A stretch of 64,000 nucleotides of DNA from Vanilla planifolia (lineage: Eukaryota; Streptophyta; Magnoliopsida; Asparagales; Orchidaceae), in contig CM043872.1 in the NCBI GenBank assembly GCA_023846275.1, positions 24,351,670-24,415,669 of the forward strand, written 5' to 3'. Made by a program: the position numbers and the translations under genes. Below are positions 50,106-63,400 of the stretch, piece after piece; the stretch's first letter is position 1; the number at the start of each line of letters is the position of its first letter. The notes under the pieces were generated by a model that ran no database searches, had not been told where the DNA came from, and saw nothing but the letters and a program-made list of their open reading frames with translations.

Positions 50106-53100
50106 TCAGTAAACCCCTGGAAGCACTCTATAACGTACTTCGGTGCAGTAAAGCTTCCAATATTTCCCGTACCTTCAGCAACACAACCGAGTGGAATTGA
50201 AAGACAACAAGCTAAGTAGTCTTTGAGTCAATCATCGTGCTAAACAGTTAGGCTATGATTGGTTTGAGTGAAAACTAAGAGAATTCACTTGCTGACAAAT
50301 TTCAGTTCGATAATCAAACTCCTTGCATCTCATGCAACCAAGCAAGTAGTAAATCAAATTTGTCTTTCCACTTCGGCATACCATTTCAGTTTTCTTTATC
50401 ACTTTTCACTCATTTTCTCCTTGTTTCTTTTGACTCAAACAAAGCATAGCCTTATGGTGTCAATATATGCAAACATTTTCTTTCAAAACTGAAATAAGTG
50501 ACTTTAATACACTATCATGATATTACTATATGAACAAGAAGCTGTCAAGCACTGAAGAAAGTAGTTATTTTAATGCTTACTTGGATGAGCATCGATCATC
50601 ATCCCTCTTTGCCCGGTCAAGAAGGAGAATAGTCAGAAAGATCACGTAGAAGTAGGGCAAGAACTAAAAGTTTAAAAAAGGGGTTAGAAGGATTAAGCAA
50701 CCTTTCAATAGCAAAAAGTTCACATGCAAATATGCATACTTACATGGTTGAAGAGAGCTGGAATAGTCCAGAAAAATGCTGCTAAAATCTCCGGCACATA
50801 ATGAAAATGACGCGACAAACCCCACCTGTCGAAGAGTTAAAGGAAGGCTGAGAAGTAAGGTTATCTTGCTCCAATAGAAATTAAGAAGCAAGAATCTTGC
50901 ATTTGGTTTAGGCAAAGGGAATAGAACCTCACCAGCCAGAAGTTAGGAGAAGGTTGGTTTTCGATTCACCCTTCGTGGTAAAATAGGTGGCTTCTATCTG
51001 TAGGAAAGGTGTAACAAGAAGAATATCAAATATATTGAATGGAAGTATGGCTGAATGTGCATGCTTCAAACCTTTGATGGAGGTTTCCCCCAGATCAAGC
51101 ATCTCCCATTAGTTTTCCGGAATACTTGGCGTTGTCTGTCACAGTCATAGTTTATGTATATGCATACAAGTCCAGCAAGAAGGATAGATACCGCAAGCTG
51201 CACAAGAGAGGGGCAAGCATAAAATTTGTAACCAATGTTTCTCAATTCATGGCAAGTTAACATCAGTGACATGAAAAGAACCCTCTCTGGATAATAACTT
51301 TGACAACCCAATACAACAAAAGATTTTAGATGCATGGTTTTTACCTTGGAACCAAGATTTACAGGATGATTAACAAGATACATGCCAGGGGAAGTATAGA
51401 TTGATGGAACCCACACCAAGCATCCCCAGCAGATGTAGAATCCAGCTGAAAGAACAGGGCATTGAAAAATCTTATCTTGAAAGGAAGCAAATAAAATTTC
51501 TGTAAAAGATCTCCTCCAATGAAAACTGAAAATTTGGAAAAGGAAAGGCTAACTAACATACTTTTTTAATTAGTTTCTTTAAAGATATTATCGTGGATTC
51601 TTAGTTAACTTACTATGCAAGGGTTAGTCCTGTGGAAATTAATTTTGCTTTTCCAAAATAAAAGAGGCTACTAACCTATAGAATGTCTACAAAAGTAGGA
51701 CATTTTACTTTGTTAGCTAAATTAAGACTTAAATTCTGTAAACCATAAACGTGATATAGCAAATCTCTGTTTTACGGGTAAACTAGAGGCACTATGCAAG
51801 AGTATTCCCAGTTATATAAAAACATAATAAATTAATGATTCTATTACTGGTTACATAATGTATATAATTACCTCTATCATGAGCAATATCCATAGTGCAC
51901 CAATATCCTGATTCCCATAAGAAGAATTTGGTTACATAGGCCAGTGTAAGAATGGTGTACACAAGCATGGAATCAGCCACTTGCTTATTCTGTTCATACT
52001 GCAAAAAGAAAAAAAAATAATAAACAATCTACAGTTTGCTGCCTGAAAAATGACTGCCACAATCTTGCAAATATCTGAATTACAATACATATGACAAAAA
52101 TATAAACCATTTGAAAAAGTTGCCTATGATAGTAAATAAAACACTATTTCAAGATATTTCAAGTAATTAGTAAATATGGGGCAATACCATCGACCAAAAC
52201 AATAGCAGCAATGCTCAAGTTTTCCTGGAAGAAACCAAGAATTCTAAACCTAACAGCATAAGCAAAAGCTCAATATAAAAAGGGCTAACCTGTTTGATGC
52301 AATAAGTCAAGGCAAGAACGGCCCATGACATCATACCAAACCGGCAGTTTGTGAAAACCTTAATATCAAAATTTTTTCCAATTCGAGGATACAGTTCCAT
52401 TCCCTGTGAAAGAATATAAAATGTTCTTCAGAAAATTCTATATGCTAAAAAAGTACCTATAATATCCAAACCGATATTAAGCACAGCAATTTTTTGTTGT
52501 CTAGATCATATATTTATGTCCTTCAACAAAAAATTTTATATCATTCAGAATAAGACGATTTGACAAATCATGCATTACAAAAGCCCCACAAACAAAAATT
52601 TAGTGCACATAAACGAAATGAAAACAATCTACAAAATTGTACATGGACATTACAAAGAAAGAATGTCCTAAAGGGTGAATGAACAAAACAAAAAGACTCA
52701 CCCAATAGAAATCTACTATTGGATTCCCTGAAGAGCCAGAGTCAGTTAAAGACGGAGCTACATGACCCTAAAAAAGGAAAAAATTGCTGATCAATACAGT
52801 AACCACATACTTGAGATCCTTAACAGAAGAATAGTATTTGAAATCAGATAAACTCACTTTTAGGTATAAGAAAACACAAAAGACAAGGCTGCCCACAACA
52901 AGTGCTGAATAAATTTCTCCAAGATGATCGTAGACAATTGATGGGTCAAAAATTTGAAACCTAACATGAATAAGATATGCATCTTACATGGTAAGTGATA
53001 CGCTGCAATGGAATTATCAAATATGAAATTATTAAAACAGTCTAATTAAAGCCATCAGAAAAATGCTAAACGAAAGAAAGAATGTCAATCAGGTGATGTA

Positions 53101-55193
53101 CTCATGTGAAATCGGAATTCTAGGCTAACTACATTGAAAGACTACCTGCTTTCAAAATGGAGTGAAAAGTAAGAATGCTGCAAGCACATACAAAAAGTGA
53201 AATACAACCACAGAGCACATCTCAATCTTCTGATTATTTGCAATAATAGAATGCATGTGCATTGTTTACGATAGATTCCAATCCCTACCAAAAGCTGAAT
53301 GAATATAGAATGCAATGTTTCTTCTAATACTGTACATTCATATTTATGAATACCAAATGGAAGAGAAATATTGAGAATTAAGTGCACATCATGACAAAGA
53401 ACTTCAAAAAGGACATCAAAGTTCCAATTTACCAAAGTTACTTACCACCACAATCCTAAATAGGTTATGAGAGTTATCGCATATGCTTGCAAACCATTTG
53501 CCTGAAAATGACGAAAAAAAAAAGGGATGGTGAGGTAAACAATTAAAGCATGTGCATATTATTATATGCTTAGAAACCAATATTTTACAAATTTAAAAAA
53601 GGGCAAATAGAAAAAATTCTCCCACAATGAGAGGATTGAAAAAAAAAAAAATTAAGAGACTCAGCCTAATCATTTTAAGCTCAGATTAGCAAATCACAAA
53701 CAAGAGAAGGTGAACATTCCCTAATTTTAAATTTTTGTTGAAGCCAAGTGGAGATGCCTCAAGCTACAAATGGAAATAGCAGACCTAAATTTAACAACAT
53801 AAATTACTCATCTAGTTTCCATCACTTAAACTACACAAACCTTGTAAACAGGTATGTTCCCAGTGGGAGAGATTGGGCCTTCAAACCTTTTGCCATGCAG
53901 TACAAGCTGCAACAAAGCCTCAAATGCACCAAAGCAGGCAATGATTTTCCATGCAACAAGAGATGGACTTGGCCAGATAGACTTCAGACCATTGAACAGT
54001 CCTTGTTTCTTCAGATAATCAAAAGTATGCAGTACAGAACCATCAGCATGGACCATTGTATACCATCTGCATGAACAAGGTAAGCAATTGGTTAACCCTT
54101 ACACCAATAAGACAAGAAATTCTGGCATTTGTTAGGTATAAGGAATTGATTGAAAAAATGATGAAATGGCAATGACAAGGAAAGCGCATAAACTAATAAA
54201 TGAATCTACAATTTAGGCAGTCCAGGTTCAACAGCAGGCATACAATTAGAAAGATACACGAACAACTTGAATGATCAAGAAGGGAAAAAGTTTAAGGTTT
54301 TCCACAGGAGATGAAGTTAAAGGTAAATACTACCACAAAAGCAGAATAACAGAAGTATCCAATCATTTCTTAGTGTGAAGTTTACTCACAGTATAGTCGA
54401 TCAAAATGAGCAGCAGCTTCTGAAAGTGCAACTAAGAAAGTAAAAAAAAAAAGAAACGTGCCCACAAAGTTCAGAATAAACTGATACCTATTACGTTACA
54501 ACTACAGTTCAAACTCAGAGTGTTATGCACTTTTCAGAGACCAATCTAAAGTTTCGTATTCAAGCTAAACAAGAGTTAAAATTCTTGGAAATCATGCGAA
54601 AAATGGCGAAAAAACTAATAAAGGTTGCAAAAAATAGAAATATTAATAGTCTATCAAATGGGTAGCAGCTTCTGAAAGTACAACTAAGAAAGTTAAAACA
54701 AAAAATGAACCCGTAAAGTTCAGATAAAACTGATACACCTTCCGTCATAACTACAGTTCAACCTCAGAATGCCATGCAGTTTTCAAGACAAATCTAAAGT
54801 TTCATATTCAAACTAACTAAACGTTAAAAATCATGAGAACTACGCGAAAACAAAAAAGGCAACTACGTAATAAAGTATGCAACAAACAGAAAAATTGCTT
54901 CACTCACTAATCTACGAAAAAACACCGTGCATTAGCTCATGGATAGAAAACCTCGGCACACAAAAAGCTCAGTCATTTCGATCTAAAGAAAACAAAAAGG
55001 TCAGTCGGATAGCAGAAAGATGAAGCAAGAAATCAAACACATCTACTTGGAAACTACATTCTGACTTCACGAGTAAGGAGAATTTAGGGCAAAGAACTCA
55101 CAATAGAATTACAAAGGGCGGACAAAGAGTGAGGAGCGAAATCATTGACGTATAGGTCACGAGAGCAGGGTGGACCATTCGCGTATCCCCCAT
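50106..55193 (-). CDS. DWF5: 7-dehydrocholesterol reductase / sterol delta-7 reductase
   Basis: Exons from 5' to 3': 55193-55102, 54066-53841, 53501-53446, 52960-52858, 52767-52702, 52403-52290, 51998-51872, 51445-51345, 51197-51072, 50997-50933, 50825-50744, 50663-50581, 50172-50106. They join in frame to 1,308 bases, 435 residues (Arabidopsis DWF5: 432), all with GT-AG introns. The enzyme is a multi-pass ER membrane protein that uses NADPH to reduce the delta-7 double bond of sterol intermediates on the way to campesterol, sitosterol and brassinosteroids. Family landmarks: WYTMVHADGSV (about 31), VDFYWGMELYPRIGKNFDIK (about 177), DIAHDRAGFYICWGC (across exons 7-8), DCDRQRQVFRKTNG, the SGWWGLSRHFHYVPE signature (about 357) and the C-terminal RAKRDDDRC, KYGKYW and YRVLPGVY. 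An ATG at 55,178 is also in frame; I prefer 55,193 because MGDTRMVHP aligns better with the start of the plant family. No sign of decay. Confidence 0.97.
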
Positions 55194-57223
55194 TCCTCTT
55201 TCGATCTTGCTTCTCCACAGGATCCTTGGGACACGACTGTTCCCGGCTAAAATCTGCTCTTCGACGGTAGTGGCCCGAGGGTGCTAACGGTGAACGTAAG
55301 ATCGTTTAATAGAAAAGCCACTTGTATTATAAATACACTTGCAGACAAAATTGAAATTTTAATTTAAGAAAATAGATAAAATAAAATTTTAATAATTATA
55401 AATATGAAAATATAGTTTACAGCTTTTTTATTTTTATTTTTTTTATAAAATTTAGTGACACGCTCATTCCAGACCCATCACTAAAGATCAGTAACACCAT
55501 TTTTAAGACAGTTTCTAATCACAAGACAAACACAAGAACAATTCAATCTAATTTAAATTTTCAAATTGACTAAAAAAAGTTCAATTACATCTCAATTCAA
55601 TCTAAATCATAGATAAAAAGGATTTAACCAACATAATTCAAGCAATGTGAAGTCAATTTGAGCATAACTAACTAGATTTTTAGCTTATATCATAGCTTGA
55701 TAAACTCTAAATAAATTTTATATGAAATTTGATTTTCAAACAAAGCTTTCATTATTTATATGAGTTAAACTTGCATAATGGGATGCCCACTACAACAAAT
55801 TGGTCACACATAATGAGATGGGCTAACATCTTCTTATGTTGAAGATCACATTAGAAGATAGAAAAACTTTTTATAAGCTTGCTTATAAGTATTTATCTAC
55901 TATCTTAATCTTATTTTTTCATTTTTTTTGTTGATTAATCTAAATTATTTAGCTTGTATTTATCATCAATCTTTATTTAATATAAAAGTTATTTTATATA
56001 ATTTTTTAAAATTTTATTAATTAATTCACAATTAATGATATCTATATCATATTTTAGTTATATTTTCATATGAGGGTTAGTGTGCATGACTTTTGAAATC
56101 TTTATGTAGATCAACTCATTCTAAATAGAAAATTAAGAGAAGCTAAATTTAATATTTAAGATATCAAATGCTTAAAGGTAGAGTTCTTTTAAACTTTACT
56201 GTTCAAATTGTCTTCTTTTCTAAAAATATAAAATATTTGCTTAATTATTTCTGTCACAAAAAATATATTCCTTTTTTTCATATTTTTTTTTATTTTGTGC
56301 ATTATCTCAAAGTATTCATCTTTAATATTCCTTTATGTTTATGATAATTATTTATTTAAGTTTCATATCAAAACAATGTGTTAAAATAGTATTATTAATT
56401 ATCTAATAAAATCCTATCTTTAGCCAATTGACAATATTAAACTTAAGAGTTCTTTTGCTTGAAAAAAATAGGCCAGTTGTTGTGAAGTTGGCAATGCAAA
56501 TATGCCCAAAGGCTCATTCATTCCACTAAAGACATGACTCGTTCATGATTTTTTTTGGTTGGGAAAACCTGTATTTTGACTTGCAAAGCAAATTCACAAA
56601 AACAAAATGTTTTTTTGTCATATTTTGATGATTTTATGTTATTTTATTAACAATATAGGCAAGTTTGTCTGATCAAAACTTGTTGAATATTTTAAATTAT
56701 TTTTTATAAGAAGATATATTTAAATTATCTGCTTTGATAAGAAATATTGGATTTTTAAGTTAAAATTAGTTTTATTGTAAATCAGTTTAAGGCGGACAAA
56801 CTTAAAAAAATTTTATTGATCTCCATACCACGAATTTTTATCAAATGATTTTATATTCAAATTCTGACTTGGACCATTGATCTTTAGATCCAACTTAGAA
56901 ATATAGGTACTGTTTATAAAAAGTTGTTAAAAAAAAAAACAAACAAACCAAGTGCTTATTGGAAAAAGACGACTCGATTAAAAATAATGATTAAAAAAAA
57001 AAGCTCATACATTCCACCACATACATGACTATTTAATTTAATTTGCAAACTTAAGCAATAAACATTAAAAAGCTGTACAACTTGCCGGTAATCTCATACT
57101 GAAACAAAGTTGAAACATAAAACGATTATGTAGAAGCAAGTCATTTACAAGCATCAAATATTGCAGTGATTTTTCCCAAACTGAAGAAGAGATGTTTGTT
57201 TGCTCGGTCCTTAGTACAATGCA
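55194..57223. other. Intergenic sequence upstream of DWF5
   Basis: About 55,194-55,310 is GC-richer and is the likely DWF5 leader and promoter. From 55,320 the sequence is AT-rich without recognised genes. Short diverged direct repeats (GCTCATTCATTCCACTAAAGA at 56,512, with GCTCATACATTCCACCACAT at 57,002) lie about 490 bases apart. The 3' untranslated region of the next minus-strand gene probably begins near 57,060. Confidence 0.45.
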
Positions 57224-59654
57224 TCATTCCTCGTCGTCAGATTTAGCTATTGTAATGGATATCTTAGTCGATCGTTGAGTCATTACACCTGCAAGTTGCA
57301 GAAGTATATCTTATTACGCACCAAAACTACCACAACCATTATTGACTATCCAAACTCTAAAAGAGAACAACAAGCCAGGCACTTAAAGATCCTACGACAC
57401 CTCCTCGAACATCTTTTTTGACAGCAAACATGGTTTTATTCACAAATTTAAGGTAAACCAACTAAGGTAGAGGAATCAATAAGGCTACAGATTTCTAAGA
57501 AAATCTTTCCTTAGAAACAAATAGTTGGACAAACAGTACGACAAGACTTGCAAAGTAAAGTCCAAACTAGAAAATTTATACAGTGCACATGAAATTTCAA
57601 TTGGTAGTTTTAAAGCTATGCTTGAATAGTTTTGTGTTAAGCCATGCAGCCATGCATAACAAATTTCTAGCACAAAAGTTGTCTTACAAACGTTATTCAG
57701 GATAACTAGAATAAACAGAATTTTTCCTTTGACAAAAAATGTAGTGTAAGAAGCATGGATTGCTAAAAAGGTTCCCAGTGCTAGACTGTTAATAAAGCAT
57801 ACTCCTAAACAAATCCTACAACAAACCCTAAGCCACTTTTGGATAAACACTGTGACCTAGCGATGATTGCCATCCATGCGAATGACTACATTCTAATACC
57901 CTAAATATATGCCAAAGGTTCAAATATTGAATGAAAAAGGATTAAACACAGATCATTGACAACGTTAGCTTGCTTCTCAGGTGTCTGTCCTCAAAATTAA
58001 CGTAAACAACTAATCTTGACAAAGAAATTAAGGAATTCTGCTATGTAGCTCTTAAATACAACTAAACAAATACAACACTTGATGGCCAACATCATCTAAT
58101 TAATACTTGTCCTTGCAAGCATTACCCAAAATCATTGGCCATTTCCAAGTGCTATTTATTGTTCCTCAATTTTCTCAATTATATTTTTTTTTCCCTTATG
58201 GAGAATGAAGCATTGGAACAGTTCACTTAGTTGGAGATTCAAATCCCAAAACTTGTGCATATCATGCAGAAAAAGAAATTTAAAAATATATTCATAGGTT
58301 TTTAAACACCTAAACCTTATTAAATACATTATTTTCAAACTCTGTTTTTTTTTACAAATAAAAAAATAAAAAATAATATAAGGAGAAAACAAACAAACTT
58401 ATTCTTCCAAAATAATATTACAAGTTTTTACTCCATCTTTATCAAAAAAAATTAAAGACTAATTTAGCCATTTCCCAATATCAATCATTTAATTAAACAA
58501 TAATCATGAATATACTCACCAAACATATAATTTTTCAATAGCACTTAATAACAATACTTTTAAAAGTAAATTCTCATTAATCAACTCAATATTGAACAAA
58601 TACACATAACAACACAAAAGACTACAACTATTTCACAGTATCAATCATTCAATTAAACTCTAATCATAACCAAATACATAATTTTTAATAAAACTAACTT
58701 TGTATTAATCAACTCAATGTTCAACAACTATACCAAACACAACCTTAACCTTGACCAAACATAACTTTCACATAACAGAAATAACAATCAACACATCATC
58801 CCTCATCCTAACACTAACATATCATCCCACAGCCTAATCTCTCATTTTAAATGAAAGCAAAGAATTTCCTCACTAGCACACTAGATAAGCACCAACTAAG
58901 AAAGGAACAATTATTAAACTCTCCTTATCAGAAGAAACAACTGCAAAAAACTTGGTGCCAAACCAGAAAGATCAACCTTTTTCGCAATATCGTGTAGGGC
59001 AGATAAATTCGTTTGTATCTTCCTGTTTTTCTTAAGGTGTCTGTATATCTGTGAGAAGAGCTGTATTTATATTAAAGAAATTACCTCTCGTGCAGAAGGT
59101 GAACAAAAAAAAAAAACAAAAAAAAAAAAAAAAGTCAATGACTGACATCTAGACAACACAAATTTACAATATTCAAATAAGAGCTGCATAACCCACTTTA
59201 TGTTTATTCAAATAATGAACTCGACACTGCTCTTACCATCCACGAAAAAGGGCAAGGATGGCCAACCATGGCTGGTGGCGCGCGATAGCTCCTCCTCATG
59301 AGTGAGCGAAATCGAGGGTCGGTCGACAATATCCAGCTTTCCAAGGCGCCACGCCTCCGGCGGGGCCCAGTAGGACGCGCCGCTGACAAAAGGCAGCCAT
59401 CCTGGGGCCGCTTTTTCGATGAAGAATCCCTGGATCGCGTCCTCGAGCTTCTGCAAAGTGAGGAGCTCCGGCTCGAAGTTTCCTCCATCCGACCCAGAGC
59501 CCAGATCAAACTCTATAACACGCCCCGCCTCCGGCAGTCCTGACCTCATGCGAAAGCCGAAGATCCTCGATGGGGGAGGCCGAGGGATGCAGTGGGATCT
59601 GATGCCAGAGAGCTTGATGCCACGGGATAGGGTTTGAATCAGGAATCGTCCCAT
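57224..59654 (-). CDS. Conserved plant protein of unknown function, two exons
   Basis: Exon 1 is 59654-59237 and exon 2 is 57288-57224; joined at GATG|GTAAGA and TTGCAG|GT they give 483 bases, 160 residues. I do not know its function. The N-terminal 30 residues are basic and hydrophobic with few acids (MGRFLIQTLSRGIK), which could be an organelle-targeting sequence. Residues 70-138 hold an acidic helix-like stretch (LTLQKLEDAIQGFFIEKAAP) and a W/P-rich core (GWLPFVSGASYWAPP) followed by a conserved-looking HGWPSLPFFVDG. The tail ends in SDDEE. The SYW.PP and GWP..FF.DG order matches an uncharacterised plant family I recall only loosely. Support: long GC-rich open frame, good splice sites, pyrimidine-rich leader (59,655-59,730). 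The 1.9-kb intron shows no other exon, but one could be missed. Confidence 0.7.
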
Positions 59655-59880
59655 CGGGAGGAGAGAAGAGGAAGCTAGACAGAGGAAGGGAGGATAGAAG
59701 GAAGAGACAGATACAAGAAGAGGAAAGAGATGCGGCTTTGTATATTCGCCGATGATTACGGAGGGGGTGATCAATATGGAAGAAACGGTAATTATAGATG
59801 CTCACTTGCTTGACGGCAAGAGGAAACTGTCGTTGCTGCGCAGCTTCGCGGATTCCCAGACTCAAGTGGTCACCCCAAGA
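59655..59880 (-). promoter_or_regulatory. Presumed leader and promoter-proximal region of the two-exon gene
   Basis: On the minus strand the bases just before the ATG at 59,654 are strongly C/T-rich (59,655-59,730), as in many plant 5' untranslated regions, and the GC content stays raised to about 59,880. No core promoter element can be fixed. Confidence 0.4.
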
Positions 59881-60488
59881 GATTAGAAAATCAATTTTTT
59901 GCGGATAATCGAAGATGTGGAATGCGGATAATCAGTCCGAAAGAAAATTTTAAAATATATATTTAATTATATAATGTTTTTATAGAAAGAAATATCTTTA
60001 AATCGTTTGTTTGGACCGCTGTGATGAAAACAATAATGAGAATTTTATGAAATACGTTAGCTTAAAATATGTAATTAAATTATAATGATTTTTTGTTAAA
60101 TTATAATTATCATGTAATGTTTAAAATTAAATAAATGTATAAAAAATTATCTTTCAACTTTTTAAAGTATTAAAATAAAAATATGATTGTTAACCCTACA
60201 AATTTAAAATAATTTATGTTTTATTTTAACGATAACAATCTAATCATGTTAAAAATCATGCTAGATCAATTATACATTTCATTAGAAGAAATATATGAAA
60301 GATAAAAGAAAAGGCATATTATCAAAATTGTTTGAAAATAATGTTGAACTGATTGGTGTCAAATGTACATTGAACACTTGTGGAAAAGATTCAACATTGC
60401 ATTTTCAAAATATCATTAAGAATTTTTGTGACAAGATTAAATCATTCGATGGATGGCATGGTGATAATTATTAACTTAACTTAATTTA
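59881..60488. other. AT-rich intergenic sequence
   Basis: Nothing recognised. Composition changes abruptly at about 60,489, where the LINE ends. Confidence 0.6.
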
Positions 60489-63400
60489 ATGGGCAGACAC
60501 CCCCTCCCCATTGGTGTTGGAAACCATGTCCCGAGCCACCTGAAGCGTTGTCATCGAGTCAGACTGGATCTCCACGGCACGATACTGGGGGAAGGATCCC
60601 CTAAGAAGGTCGAATGCCAAGAGATGGCCTGGACCTCCATCATGTCAACAGCCACTGAGATCATCCTTTTGCCGGCCACCATGAGAGGTATGCCCAAGTG
60701 GTCTCTAACAACGACTCCAAGACCAGCCATGAGGTCACCAACAACAGCATCACAATTGACTTTAATCCATCCTGTTTAGGGGGGGGAAGCCAGCCATGCG
60801 TAACAAGCAAATCCGAAGATCTGCCAGGATTCTCGCTGGACAGAGATGAAAAGACAAGATGCCTCCTGAGAGCCGTGCTCACCTCAAACCTGATCGTCCT
60901 TGACAACGAACAGGACGTGGGCACCTGGCTATTGTGTTTGAACGCATTCCTCCTCGACCATATGTAGTACATAGTAGTGGCAAGCGTGGCCACATGATGC
61001 GCCCCGTCATCGCGACGCGCAGCAGGTGAACCCATAAGCCAGAAAAGCTTGTCCAAAAAGCTGAATCCGAATGCCGCAACCGTGGGCCAGCCCAACGCCA
61101 GCAACACGTGACGTGCATGGCTGGCAGCCCACATGTCCTGAGCACGCGGGTAGTCCCACAAAGCGTGCTGTAGGGACTCCGCCTCCGTGCAGCCCAGGGG
61201 ACACGAGGAATCCCGGCAAATTCCCCGGCGAGCCATCCACGTAGCCGTTGGAAGAAAGTCGCCGGCAGCCCGCCAAAGGAAAACCCGGACCCTCGGCAAC
61301 ACCTTCAATTTCCAGATCCTCCCCATGATCTCGTCAGGACGCCAGCCACCACCCCTTGCAGAAGACCACTCGTTGCACTTGATATGCGCGTAGATCCGGC
61401 CGTTGTGAGCCTTCGCCATCTCGATGTGCGTTTGGAGCAGAACATCCTGGACATAATCCCTAGCGCGCGAAAGATGCAAGATTCTGTCGATGATCTCCGC
61501 GCCCGCCCAAGTTGGAAATCGCCTCTACATCCCATAAGCCGTTGGCCCTGATGCACTCGGCGACGCTTTCAGGCCAGCTGGAGAGCATATTAATGAACGT
61601 TGGCCAGCAGCATATTGGGAGGACACCGAGCCCATTATCCTACGTAAACCGCACCCTCCGGTCGTCGCCAATACGCCACACAAAGCACGAAATTGCCGCC
61701 GGCATCGCTTCCAGGATCATCTTGCACACAACAGAGGCCTTCCGGGGAACCTTCATCAACGAATCGTTGAACCCATACTTCCTCCTCATAATGTCAACCC
61801 ATAAGCCCACATCACGTCCAAGGATACGTTTACAGTTCCCCATTTGCAAAGCCTGGTGCCAAATGCGAAGATCCCGAAGGCCAAGCCCTCCGGCCGCCCT
61901 CGGCATAGTCATGCAGTCCCAAGACGCGTAGTGCAGCACCTGCGCATTACTCGTGCCACCCCAGAGGAATTGTCTTATGCGCCGCTCAATGTCTCAAGGA
62001 TCCCCGTCGGCACCAAACAATGCCGCAAGATATGGTTGGGGATAACGCACAAAACAGAGGACACCAGCGCAACCCTGCCCGCAAGCGACAGCACCCGGGC
62101 ACGCCAACTAACCACAGTAGTGTCAATCCTTTGGACGAGAAAATTCAGATCATGTTTGGTCGATCGCCGCGTAGTGTTTGGAACCCCCAGATACGTCAGA
62201 GTCCGGCCGAGCTCCATGCCAAGCTTCCTAGAAATCAGGCGGGATTTCTTCTTGCTTCCCCGGTCTGAACCCAAGCAACTACCGGGATTCGCAGTCCCGC
62301 ATCAGGCACGACAGGTACTCCGTGGCCATGACAAAGAGGAAGGGCAAAAGCGGGCAGCCCTGCCGGAGACCCCGACGCACCGCCACCCAAGGAAGCCGCG
62401 ATCCATTAATGAGAACAACAAACTGTGGACCAGAGACACACGCTGTGATCCACTTGCACCAAATGATAGGGAAGCGCATTGCCTTCATATCCTCGAGCAG
62501 AAAGTCCCATCGAACCCTATCATAGGCCTGCTCCATATCGACTTTCACTGCCATGAGGCCGGAGGCAGCGGTGTAGGAGTGCATCCTCGCTGCCATCTCC
62601 TGGGTAATGTTTATGTTATCCGAGATGCTCCTCCCGGGGACGAAAGCAACCTTATCCTGCGAAATAAGACTTGGCAGCAGCGTTTTCAACCTGCCAACAA
62701 GAATACTAGCCACCACCTTATAGATGGTATTGCGTAAGCTGATCGGCCGGAAGTGCTCCGGCCTGCAAGCCCCCTGTTTCTTCAGAATAAGGACTACAAG
62801 GGTGTCCTTCCAGCCCTCTGGCAACCTGCGCTCCTCGAATAAGGCAATTACAGCATTAATAATATCCCGTCGCGTTATGTCCTAATAGCCATTTACGAAG
62901 TCCATTGTGATCTCGCCAATTCCCGGGGCGCGATTCCTTTTGATTCCTCTCATAGCCACTATGATTTCATCTTCCGTAACCCTACGGCAAAGGCTGGAGC
63001 CCAACTCATCGCTGATGGATCCCGGAAGCGAGGTAATTGGGGGCAGGGGCGTCCGGTTGCCATCACCCCATTTCCTTTCAAAATATGAGAGGTCAAGAAA
63101 CCTAATGCTGTCGGGGGAGTTTGCTATGTTGCTGTCATCATCCCTTATGTAGGTAATGCGATTTGCCTTTTTCCGAGCCGATGCTGCATTGTGGAAGAAC
63201 TTCGAGTTGCAATCACCGAGCTGCGCCCAGTGTACCTTGGTGCGCTGCCACCACCACTGTTCTTCGTGAGCACATCCGCGGTGAAAGGCCGTAACCATAT
63301 TCCCAAGCTGCTTGTGGTCCTCCTCCAAAAGGCCCTTGCTAGACTCCCTCTTTTGAAGCTCGTCGATGTTCCGTTTCAGCTCCCTGTTTCGGTCTATAAT

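Noticed and set aside
57485-57850. A 121-codon hydrophobic minus-strand frame
   Set aside because: It lies wholly in the intron of the two-exon gene, has intron-like composition and no recognisable family.
61844-62737. A 297-codon plus-strand open frame
   Set aside because: It is the opposite strand of the LINE reverse transcriptase; high GC keeps stops rare, and the sequence has no domain.
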